NCBI GenBank assembly: GCA_008973525.1
Contig: WACJ01000047.1
Location: 1,364,001-1,428,000, forward strand
Origin: Stenopsyche tienmushanensis
Lineage: Eukaryota > Arthropoda > Insecta > Trichoptera > Stenopsychidae
Direction of reading: 5' to 3'
DNA length: 64,000 nt
Positions 1-9,974 of the stretch are shown here, piece after piece. The notes under the pieces were generated by a model. The model saw only the letters and a program-made list of their open reading frames with translations. It did no database searches and was not told the origin of the DNA. A program made the translations under genes and the position numbers. Position 1 is the stretch's first letter, and the number at the start of each line of letters is the position of its first letter.

Positions 1-135
1 CTTGATCACTTCCTCATCAGTGAAGACGCTACACAGGTGGATGATGGAAGGCTCGTCCAGAGTGTCAATTTTATTGACGACAAAAGTCAATAGTTCGTTT
101 ATAATAATTTTGCACGAGGCGCACGGGGACTCCAT
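1..135 (-). CDS. Partial first coding exon, unknown protein, runs off the left edge
   Basis: On the minus strand an ATG at 135-133 opens a frame that stays open for 45 codons to the window edge. The protein starts MESPCASCKIIINELLTFVV and continues through NKIDTLDEP and SVFTDEEVIK. An in-frame TAA lies about 29 bases upstream of this ATG, so it is the first usable start. Codons here are clearly more GC-rich than the surrounding DNA. Visible features are a CxxC pair at residues 5-8 and an acidic-helical stretch ending in an FTDEEVIK motif. From memory, similar starts (C..C, a helix, then F..EEI..AK) occur in repetitive hypothetical proteins of arthropod genomes. The exon could therefore belong either to a host gene or to a mobile-element ORF. 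No function is assigned. The promoter and 5' leader would lie to the right, in 136 to about 450. Confidence 0.6.
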   Translation of the reverse strand, partial: MESPCASCKIIINELLTFVVNKIDTLDEPSIIHLCSVFTDEEVIK

Positions 136-2132
136 AATGACGGCGTCCGCGCGTAATGCGTATTAATTACGTACTCTACGTACCTACTTTTCGTTCCTTT
201 TTAAAGATATTTTGAAAATTCAACCAAACTCAAGAAACTATCGAGCTAAACTTGACTTCGAGCTGATTTATAGGAACATTAATTTTGTTTATACAAAAGA
301 TTTAAACAAATGTATTGTGAAAGAAAGGTTACTCAGCTCCAAACGCTCCTACCTGACCTGACTCCCTAGTTCACAGCGGTTCCGACGTGCTCTTAATTAC
401 GCCCTATAACTTCGTAAATATTTCATATTCCGATTTTTCTCTTTTACAGTATACTCTTAATATGCCATACTTTCGAAATACGTTATAAAAAAAATATTTT
501 TTTAAACGTTGTAAAGGGTTTGTCCCCCTTAGCTTTGGAACTGTGTTGTCAAATCTAGGTAGGCATGAGTTCCTTTTTGCCCAGTATCAAAACCAAAAAC
601 TTGCTAGCCTTTTTGCAAACAGTACTAAATCTAACAAAACCAAATCCACAGACTTTATAAATCTTTAAAAATGTTTATCTAAAAACTTATATAACTAGCC
701 AATACATGTTCGGCTTAACCCAAAATACCGCTAAAGATCTTGATAATTTTGACAAAAACTTGTCAAAAAAAAAGTCAAACTGTGGTTCGTATATCAATAA
801 AACAATAGAAATGAGCTTTTGAAGGACCTAATGCATATATTGTATTTATTAAGTATATACAATATCAATGATACCCTGACATTAAAGTCTTTTATTAAAA
901 ATTAAACTTCTGTCTTAAAATTTAGATGGAGTAATAATCATTGAATCTTTAAGTAACCCGAGAGGGTGAATCGCTCACAGATCCCATAAAATGTTAATTA
1001 GTAATTAAAAAAATAGTTGTTAATAAAAAATGTAATTTTATAAAGTATTCTTGGATTTAAAAAAATCTCAATTTGGATATCAGCGCAAGAAGATGGAATT
1101 TTTTGTTTTATCGGTTGAATTAAGTGTCCTCTTGGAAAGATTTTATATCTGGCATTTTTTAGTAAGCTTTACAGTGATGTAAAAAGCGTTCACAAGATCT
1201 ATTTGTTAGAAGGGCAATTAATCAAGTTGTCGCGTCGTCTACTCGGTCAAAAAAAGTGACGCGGCTGAAGGGTGCGACAAAAAAGGAATCAAAACATCCC
1301 CCCCGATAAGAATGGATTTTGGACATCGATCTTAAATCGTATTTTTCAGGCACAGTCTGATGGAAAATATAGGTTTTTCATTATATGAGCATAATGTGCG
1401 TATGTAAATGAGGTGCTCCGAGCGTCGATAATCCGTTCGCAGTTGTCTGGCAGCGTGTTTTTTCTCGCGATATGCGAGCTGAATGAAAAATGTGTTCGCT
1501 TAGTGCTTTAAGTATAGATAAAGGCCTCGGCACGAACTCGAGGATCATTTTTCAAATTCGGCAGACGGCGCATCAATTTTTATACGTAGCCCCTCTCACA
1601 AAGTGAAAAATAGTGACGCTCACCTGGAGGAGATGACAAATGGTGTGCGCGTGTCACCTGCGGAAGACACGTGTGTCTCTTGTAAGCCACGTCTGCAGCC
1701 AACCACCAGTGTCCCGTGCTTCCACCTCATCTGCCCCATTTTGGATTTTCAGCTTTAACAGCATATTTCATATGAAGAACACTTCTCTGCCTTGGCCCGT
1801 CTCCTTTGAAAAATGGCAAATATCCGACAGCCGCCTTATCAGGCATAAATACTCTGCGGTGTAAAAAATTTGATGCATTATTCTCGACTGACATCGAGAA
1901 ATAGTGCGGTGGTGTCAGAAGTATGTACCATAAAGTCGAAAATCAAATACGCATATTTGTCAGAAATGCGAAGCCATCTAGAGGTTATTATTTTTTAAAA
2001 TTTTATTTTCAATAAACATGCTTTTATAACTTTGTTAGAATTACCATAATGCATTATAGTATACATTTAATATAGTATACTTCCCACTCTATATAGGTTC
2101 CCGTTTCGGATTTTCCCAGATGACACAAAATG
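136..2132. other. Non-coding flank with a GC-richer island
   Basis: The part nearest the partial exon (136-450) would hold its leader and promoter; I see no convincing TATA box or initiator. From about 1200 to 1900 the composition becomes more balanced, with many CpG-containing words, and no transposon homology is visible. A 74-codon frame at 1640-1864 lies in this island, but it has no recognisable domain and no splice context. The island looks like single-copy DNA, possibly regulatory. Confidence 0.3.
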
Positions 2133-2426
2133 TCACCCACGTGCTCCAACCAGTGTGCCTTGAATCGATACAGGTGTGATATGGTCAAATAAGACAGTTC
2201 CATTAAATGTTTTCTGGATTTCCGTTAAGTAAGAATATCTTAGCATTTCCGACAAAGCCATTCTTACACCATTTCCATTTTCGACGACATATTCATATGA
2301 GCAAAGTTTTTCAACTTTTGTATTTATTAAAAATGAAAAGCGGTCATGCTTTAAAGGTCTTAACCAAGAACTTTGATTTTCTCTATCAAATATCGAACCT
2401 AATATAAAACTTTTGTATACATTCAA
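2133..2426 (-). CDS. Possible exon or decayed coding fragment, unknown
   Basis: A minus-strand frame of 97 codons whose composition looks more protein-like than most chance frames here. It has mixed charged and hydrophobic residues, for example KHDRFSFLINTKVEKLCSYE and GNGVRMALSEMLRYSYLTEI. The N-terminal codons up to about 2400 overlap a TTTTATATTAG string that could serve as a weak splice acceptor, so the true segment may begin inside the frame. The frame ends in a stop just after a GTGGGTGAC string that could be a poor donor. I recognise no family. It may be an exon, part of a decayed mobile element, or chance. It lies about 80 bases from the mariner remnant at 2507, but does not resemble mariner protein. 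Confidence 0.25.
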   Translation of the reverse strand: MNVYKSFILGSIFDRENQSSWLRPLKHDRFSFLINTKVEKLCSYEYVVENGNGVRMALSEMLRYSYLTEIQKTFNGTVLFDHITPVSIQGTLVGARG

Positions 2427-2506
2427 ACAAGGATAGGCATCATATTAATCAGTCGTTATTTAATAATTATTATTTATATTGCATAAAATAGTATTGTTTT
2501 TATATA

Positions 2507-3258
2507 CGAGGCAAATTCATAAAGTAAGTGTACTGTGACCATACGGGCTGTTATATAGTTTTTCTTTTTTAGTGGTTGACAATATCGAGAGATAGATAAG
2601 GATCTCTTGACAAATCGAACATAACAGGGACACGGTAATACGTAAACTTGCGTTGTAATGTCCAGTTGCGTGAAAAATGTCGCTAAGAAATTCAATCAAG
2701 TAATGCCACCAAGAGCCCGCGAGTTTCTTAAGCGACTTGAATTGGAAGTTGAAGATTGGAAAAGTAGGTGGCTCATTACACGTCTGAGTCAAAAATATAG
2801 TCATCACAGTAGTGTCACACTATACTCCACCTGCCAAATAAACGAAAAACTACAACTTCTGGGGGAAAATCATAGTCTCGGTGTTTAAGGATCGAAAAAG
2901 CAACATTTCGGTCAAATTTGTGCCTCATGGGGAGACCATCAATGCGTATTGTATGTTAACAAGACGCTCTTAGACTTATTTGGTTGGTTTTGAATCATAC
3001 TCCGTATTTCCCTGATTTGCCACCTTCATATTGTCATATTTTCACCTCTTTTATGGTACACATTGACGGAATTAAATTTTCAATCAACGAGCAAGTACAG
3101 AAAGGTTTTTAAGTGGAAAAAGGAGCTGGTGGGAGAGTTCTTCGAGGAGGGTATAAAGAAACTTGTGCCATGGCGATTATGTGGAAAACTAGTTTTTTTT
3201 TTCAAATATACTCTTTCTAATAAAAACTACGGTACACTTACTTTCTAAACATTTTTCT
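2507..3258 (+). mobile_element. Internally deleted mariner element, copy 1
   Basis: The left terminus follows a TA dinucleotide and contains AAAGTAAGTGTACT (2521-2534). The right terminus carries the reverse complement GGTACACTTACTTTC (3231-3245). Between them are pieces of a mariner transposase on the plus strand: REFLKRLELEVEDW near 2719-2760, the region just before the first catalytic aspartate in the family; HTPYFPDLPPSYCHIF near 2997-3045, the region of the third aspartate; and KWKKELVGEFFEEGIKKLVP near 3112-3170, the family C-terminus. The helix-turn-helix half is missing. The first and third catalytic positions are lost (the VTGDE and CDY equivalents are replaced). At about 750 bases it is shorter than the usual 1.3 kb mariner. 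A sister copy in the opposite orientation lies at 35265-35840. Confidence 0.85.
2658..3180 (+). pseudogene. Mariner transposase pseudogene inside copy 1
   Basis: The frame opened by ATG at 2658 reads SSCVKNVAKKFNQ and then REFLKRLELEVEDW, and stops at 2888. Homology continues in other frames through the FPDLPP block to GEFFEEGIKKLVP, so at least one frameshift and one stop separate the pieces. The intact family protein is a DD34D cut-and-paste transposase acting at terminal repeats in the nucleus. Here the DNA-binding N-terminus is absent and two of the three catalytic aspartates are not recognisable, so it cannot be active. Confidence 0.75.
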
Positions 3259-6200
3259 AAATCAATATCTATAATTTTAGCTTTTAGTGTGTCGCGAGAC
3301 TTAAGGAAGAACCTTGATGTGTCGTAGATGAGAGATGAAGGTTCACTCCCATATCCATCCAACACCAACTCAACGATGTTTGGGTGGATTAAAAATCTCT
3401 TCTAGAATCAATTTGCATGATCTAGTTTATAACATAAATGATGAATGATTAACGTAAAATAGCGATGATGCCTATTTAATTGCATTCAATTCAACAAGAA
3501 ATAAACGGATTCTACTTTAAGACATGCCAGTAGTTGCATTGATATCAAAACAATTTATCTTATTTGGTCAACCATTTTTTCTTTATATTAGGAACTAGTT
3601 TTTGAACTTAAACGCAAAGAAAACAGTCACCTAAGTTGAAGAACGATCAAACTTGTTTTTTTCCATGAAGAATAAGATCATATTTCCATAATTTCTAACG
3701 ATCTATTTTTATAAAATACACATCACAAAAAAACTACTTATAATAGTATTGTGTAAAATATTGGGGCTCTCGCTTGATTTCTCGAGCCCTCTGTTTTTGC
3801 CCTTTGAGATTCTCTATTGAACAGTTATTCTTTTTAATAATAGCATAGATCTTTGTTGTCCATGTATTAAATCTGGATATGGGTTTGATATGCAGTTTGT
3901 GATGCAAGGTGATAAAATGTAAGGTACAATAATCAAATATGAAAAAAAAATCTTCCTTCGGATCAAACAATTGCTGCTTCCCCTAAGTTTGGCTTAGAAC
4001 TTTTGTCTCATCCCTTTCATTCGCTGGATATGTGTTAGTACTCTGATTACCATTAGTTTAGCTTTTAATTTGGAGATCGGACTTGAAATTAGTGGTTTCT
4101 CATTTTGAAACAGAAGCAACCGAAAAACTTTAAAAAAGTAGCATCGTATAATTTCTCTTTAGTGAACTTCCCGAAGAAATTTTATAACAAAAACGCTCTA
4201 AAAAATAAATGTAAATTATTTTGCTGTCTGAAATACCTATTATTTTTTTGAAGTAAACCGAAAAAATCTTATTAAAACTCATAACGTCTGGAATAATAAA
4301 AGGTCATAAAAAAGTTGTTTAAGCCGTAACATGATATATGCTAAGAGGAACATTGTGGGTCCTGCAAAATTTAGTCTTTTGAGAGCGTTCTATATTTCGT
4401 AATTTTTTTTTCAAAATTAGCTAGATTTCTCATCGGACAATTCTTTCGCTTTGGACGTTCTCTCTTTCCATATTTATCCCATGGTAATTTTATTATTCGC
4501 CATGAATGCGCGCGGAATTGGCACGGGCTCAATTCCCCTAGGGGTATAACGTTTCCTCAGTTGAATAAATAATCCATTCAAAAAATATGAGGAAGTTCGG
4601 CCGAGTTAACATTGGAGAAAATGTAGATATCCGAGGAGTTTGCCTCGAGTCAACTGATTTCAACACAGATATTCCATTCCTTACCCGGGGAAAAAACTCA
4701 GTCTTCATAGATTAGAAATAGGACATTCTATTATTCCCGACGAGCTGTTATTTTATTCAATCAAGCGCGAGTATCCGAAACGAAGTAATGTATGTAATTT
4801 ACATCGATTTGGCGATAAATCGACGACAACTTCGTTATGCTTGAGATGGGTTTTTTCCGCTATTGCCAAATATTACGCTGACATTTACACGAATGGAATC
4901 TCCCCGATGGAAGACGTTTGTATAGGATATGGTGGCAAAATTGGAACCAACCCTTACAAATATTTGAACAGTTGTCTTCCGTCTCAGCTTAGTTCTCTAT
5001 TAGTTACAAAACAAACTGGAGGCATATATGAGCACTCATCCTCGTATTATTTTCCCACCTCGGATCGGTTTCGTTCGTCGGAAAGCTCAAAAAATTCTAA
5101 AAACCAATGGAGTGTGGAGCTTAACTAGAATTACACGGGTGTGATGAAAGAAAACAAAAAGTATCTCTAAATAAATGTTCCAACATAACATTTGATAGTC
5201 GCTTTTTACCGACTTCCTTCCCGTTCGATTTTAGATGCTCTTATATCCACTCGTAACACATGGAATCCATCTAAATTATTGAATTTTATTTTACCATATA
5301 AAATTTCTACAATATCCCCTGTCAATTTACATACGACCCTGTGAGAACCTTACCATCATAAGTGAAAAACTTATAGTTTTTTCCCCACAACTTTTATAAT
5401 GCAGAGTACTTTGCCCAAATGGGCATAAGAAGGTGACAGCTGCTAAATGATGGTTTTATAATGTGATTTCTTTTCTATACGATGATCGATTTTGTACTAA
5501 CTTGCGTTACATTATATATTGCATAGTACATGTATATGTGAAAGGTGATAAAATTGATATTCTCCCCCATATTCTTATATAAATAGATAAAAATATTACT
5601 GAAAGCTTTTGTGAGCATAGAAGACTTAAAAAGTTAGATCTATGTATGTATATTTGCGTTTATTTTTCAAATTCGTTATTTTTAATCAGTTTTGGAATTG
5701 GTTCTAATCAAAAAGCTAGACAATTTCGATCCTAGTAACGTATCTCGCTTAGGCCAACCTTCCGACTTCAAGGAACAAGGACTCTGAAGAAAAATGTTCT
5801 TCAAACAACATGAAAGTCGACTGAAAAGATGAGTTTTGATTTCATAACCATCACTAACTATCTTCACTTTGTGGACTTCACTCAAAAACTTAAGGAGACA
5901 TACCAAAGCCAACAAAAGCCAACACCGCAAACATCGTCAAGAAGGCTCTGAATCATCAAAAAGGATTCGATCTTGATTTAATTTGACATTGAAAACCTTT
6001 GCCGACGATAAAGATCTTAAAAACTGACTCAACCAATTCTTCAATGTATAATCAGAACATTTTTGGTAAAACGGTATCAACAAGTTGATAGATAAGTGAT
6101 AACGGGGTGTAAATAACGATGTAAAATATATTATTAATAAATTTGTTATCATTATTTTCTTCAATATAAATCTTGTACGCAAAAAACGCAGGAATTTATT

Positions 6201-6410
6201 ACTCAATTCAATAACATTTAAAATATCTTTAATAAGCGATTTTTTACTTTTAGCAGGGGAAATCTTTATATATTTCATTATAATAGACTAAGATTTTTCT
6301 ACTTTCCTTTTGAATTTAAACTCCATCAAGGATCATTTTTTTTACTAAAAAATCTTTCTCTTTTAAATTTTCAAGCAATCCTTTACTAGCAAAAAATATT
6401 GTACAATAAT
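3259..6410. other. AT-rich gene-free stretch
   Basis: No supported gene. The segment about 4440-5130 is less AT-rich than its surroundings and holds a 95-codon frame (4841-5128) with no known motif. Minus-strand frames at 5682-5930 and 5937-6278 lie end to end, but are broken by stops and show no family signature. No terminal repeats or transposase blocks were seen. Confidence 0.3.
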
Positions 6411-6505
6411 TGTTGTTTTTCAGATGAGAGTTGATTGATAATTTTCAGATATTTATATAGTTTTAGTGATTTTTTCATAATAATGCTTCAGTTTTTATGT
6501 ATACT
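6411..6505 (+). repeat. Dispersed repeat R1, copy 1
   Basis: About 95 bases that align by eye with 47841-47940 in the same orientation. Both have TGTTGTT(T/C)TTCAGATGA, then a GATAATTTT block, a TTTTAGTGATTTT block and an ATAAT(G/A)CTTCA block in the same order and spacing. Similarity looks like about 70 percent. The family is not recognised; no coding content is evident. Confidence 0.6.
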
Positions 6506-7480
6506 TTAACATTGAATCCTTTGGTCCAGATCATGACAGCTTCGCCATAATTTCTATTATATTATAACTGAATGAACAATATATTTTGCACAGATAGACG
6601 ATCCTGCAAAATTGTGGATCTTGTTTCGTTTTTACTTTTTTGTATCATCCTAATTGTTGCTTCGTTAAAATTTAAAGTTTTGATAATAGACGATGGTCTT
6701 TCAAAATTATTCGATGCAGAAATGCTCTGAGCTTTATCCAAAATCGAGTAATACGACAATGTTTTTAATTTGAAGCTTATTGTTACCAAATGATAGGAAG
6801 ATCAAGATTTAAGCGTTTTAATATTTGCATTGTGGATTTACAATTAAGTGGAGATACCACCCTATTGCCACACAATCTGGAAAATGCAATAAGTCAAGCG
6901 GCGAGAGCCGATTCGTTCGTTACATTTCGGAGTAAATCGCTTTTAGCAGAGTCTCTGAAGCGAAATAAGCAACTGAACATATAAACATAATCGCTTTCAT
7001 TAATTCCGAATTTCACTAATGAGATTCTGACGAGGATCAAACGGATAAATTAAGGTTGCGCCGTGAGCAGCATCGTTCCCAACCGTTGATGGCCCGCTCA
7101 AGGAACAAATTATACCGCCTCGCCCTCTTATACATTGGATAAAAATACTCGATCATTTCATCTTAGTGAATATAACGAGCGATAATTACCTTATTTGATT
7201 GACAACTTTAATATTGAAAATTTCAAAAAAAGATGATTGAGCGACGCTTTGTTCATCCCCGAGTCTCGCCGGGAGCGAATATAATAAGCTGACATGGATT
7301 TGTCTTTAATTTGATCAATTCTAGTATGACTTTAAACATGCCAGGCTAAACAGTGCTATATTTTCAAAAAAAAAAAGCAAAGGTATTCCACTATTTTAAT
7401 TTAATACAATGATTTAAAAAAAGTTACAAAACCTAATTTCATTGTTTCTTTTAAAGCCATCAACAAGATAATGAAATGCT

Positions 7481-7650
7481 GATATAATGGATAATATATT
7501 GGACTCTGATTATATTTAGTTATCAGAATCGAGTTGAAATCCAGATCCCCATTTCAAATATATTATATTTGGAAGAACCGAATTATTTATATTTCCAAAC
7601 ATCTTGATCCAGGCTTACTCTAATTTTCTGGATCTAAACAATCATATCTT
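7481..7650 (+). repeat. tRNA-derived SINE, truncated copy
   Basis: The head resembles a tRNA, probably an arginine type. ATAATGGATAATATATTGGA stands where the A-box/D-arm of that tRNA would be, and GAGTTGAAATCCAG where the B-box/T-arm would be. About 50 bases later comes a body block, CATCTTGATCCAGGCTTACT followed by CTAATTTTCTGGATCTAAA (7599-7638). This body block recurs at 52215-52254 and, in reverse complement, near 38805-38830. Such elements are copied by LINE reverse transcriptase from RNA polymerase III transcripts. The conserved 3' tail of the two longer copies was not found downstream of this one. Confidence 0.6.
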
Positions 7651-9671
7651 TTCTATGCATAACATATTCACATTATTAGATGGAAGTAGGCCTATTTTGA
7701 CAATAATATTTGTTACATTTATCTTTGATCAAATAATATTGATATAACTTTAAATAAATATAAGGCTTCATATCAAGGTTTCAACATTTTATTGACCTTG
7801 CGCTCATTTTTGCGTGTTCTATAGCATGCAAATTTGCTACTTAATAATAAATAACACGCATGAATTTTGTATCAAATGTGACCGTACAATGTTTTGACTT
7901 CCTGTATTTTAATTTTCTAGTCTTATTTCGGAAAAATTGGAGCCATTCATTCTATTTTAATATGTTGTGTGTCTATGACAAATTAGTGTGAACATTATGT
8001 TTTCAAATGGCCTATTTCTGATTTTAATAATCAGTATTACTATTAAGTGAAGCATTTTAATGTTTTTAATTGTATCATAAATATTTTCAATGAAAAATTT
8101 GAATCCATCAAAGGAAGTATACACCATAAAATATGTCTGAAAGCCTTCCGCTTTTCAAACGAAACTTTTCCTTTGCTTCTGTAATTAATACTGAAATAAG
8201 CCATCTCGTTCATTCAATGAAATGCTGTTGCAAATATTTTTTTACGCAACTTTTTTTAAATTGTCAAAAAGCTGATTTAATAAATTAAAGGCTTTGATAT
8301 TTTCCCCCAACAAACTTCATAGCATTAAAACTTTATTTTTTTCAAATGTACTTAAGCTGAAGCTAAACATACATTGTGGTATTGTGGGGTACCAAGGAAC
8401 AAATTGAAACATGCAATCTGCAATAAACGACGAGATCTCTTTAAAGCTTTGCTTTTTTTCTGTTTAATTTACCTCAAAGCCTTCAATATTTCAAAGTTCA
8501 ACCATCGAATTGAAAAAACTTTATTTCATTTCGAATGAATAACAAGATAAGTACATTTTTTAAATATAATTGGGCTGAAATATATAACTTCGTACGGTAT
8601 GTGTGTCACTACATTTTTTTTATAAATCGGTATCAAAGGAAAGCGAGCGATTGCGAAACAAAACAAAAGATCCTATCGAAGGATGAAAAAAGGATATAGG
8701 AACTATGAAAATAGGATTATCGAAAGATCAAATAATCTAAGTTATGGGAAATATCAATTTAATGAGGACGTATATATCAGTCATGCTCAGATCAAAGAGA
8801 ATCATCTCAAATGCATCTACAAAAGGAAATCTGTAGCAGCCCTTAACAAAAGTATGCGCGATCAAAACTACGTATCCAAAAAATGGGTCGTCTGTTTGTG
8901 AATTCATAAACATAACTAAATAAGCCATTATAATAGCTATGCCCTTAAAAAATATACATTTATAAAGGACATTGTAATATATTCTTACAGTCTATCCTAG
9001 CATGATTTAAAGGTTTTTATTTCTATTAATAATATAATTCAAAATCCAAAATCATTACAAAATATGGGTATTCTTAAAATTAATTTAATCATTAAATCTA
9101 TTTATTTAAAATAAGCAGTAATCTTAATCATTGGCAATTATATTGGAAATGCAAAAATTTTATAACAAATTAGGGTAGAAAGGAATGGCTCCCTTTTATT
9201 TATAACCTACAACATTTTACAGATGATTTAAGAATTTATAATGGCAAAGTAGGATAGAGTTCAATTATGGAATTAATTCCGGAATTGGAAATTCATTTGG
9301 AGAATGTAATTTTAAAAATCAAAAACTTGGAAAAATGCAAAAATCGTAATCATTTTTTTTCAAAAATCTAAACCAGAATAAAGGGCGTCGTCGTAATTCA
9401 GCGATAGCAGATGCAATATAATTTAGACAGTCCCAAATTATATTTTTTTTCTAAATTTCGGTTAGTGTTAATTATTTATTTCCTATTTTATTCAAATTAT
9501 CTCGATACGTACTCTTTATAAAAATTTTAAAAAATAAAAAATTGCTTTAAAGAAAACCGCATAACTTCGAAATCGCCCAAAAAATATCGCACAAAAAGAG
9601 GTTTGAGTGTATGTACAAATTATAATTTCCTGCTTTGACTGAAAAACATTTTATTTTTGCAAGTTTTAATC
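7651..9671. other. AT-rich gene-free stretch
   Basis: No recognisable gene or element. Complementary-strand frames at 8683-8901 and 8737-8928 overlap each other and have no family features. Sequence is dominated by A and T runs. Confidence 0.3.
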
Positions 9672-9974
9672 CAGTGACTCGTAAACTGGGGTCCGCGAAG
9701 CATAAAAAAACATTTATCTATACTTACAACAAAATATTTTCGTGGAACTATTTACAGAAAACATTATAAGAAGATCTATTTTTATCAAGAAATGTTTATT
9801 CGTTTAAAAAATTATGTCTCAAAAACGACGTAAAATGTTGAGATGGGGTAAAAGGTTGGGAGTCCACCTAAAAAGGATGTTCAAGAGGGACTCCTCCGCG
9901 AAAAAGAATTTGCTGAAAAGGGCGTTCGTGAATTTTTTTGGCTCAATTCGCAGACTATATAATTTTAGGAACTG
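9672..9974 (+). mobile_element. Short non-autonomous hAT-type element
   Basis: The left end CAGTGACTCGTAAACTGGGG fits the hAT terminus type CAGTGGTTCTTAAACT. The right end reads TTTTAGGAACTG (9963-9974), its approximate reverse complement. Immediate flanks TTTTAATC (9664-9671) and TTTTACTT (9975-9982) agree at six of eight positions, as expected for an aged 8-base target duplication. It is about 300 bases and has no open frame. Internal text (GAAATGTTTATTCG, then GTTCAAGAGGGACTCCTCCG) matches the reverse complement of 62598-62830, so it belongs to a family with at least two copies here. Mobility would need a hAT transposase in trans. Confidence 0.75.

Noticed and set aside
1640..1864. 74-codon plus-strand frame in a GC-richer island
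   Set aside because: No motif and no support for transcription.
4841..5128. 95-codon plus-strand frame
   Set aside because: Protein-like in places but without known motif, splice signals or a second copy; left as unassigned island.
5937..6278. 113-codon minus-strand frame
   Set aside because: Rich in I, L, K and F as expected from AT-rich DNA; no domain.
7481..7550. Possible functional tRNA gene
   Set aside because: Anticodon arm and acceptor pairing cannot be formed convincingly; the same body block recurs at other loci, so it is a SINE head.
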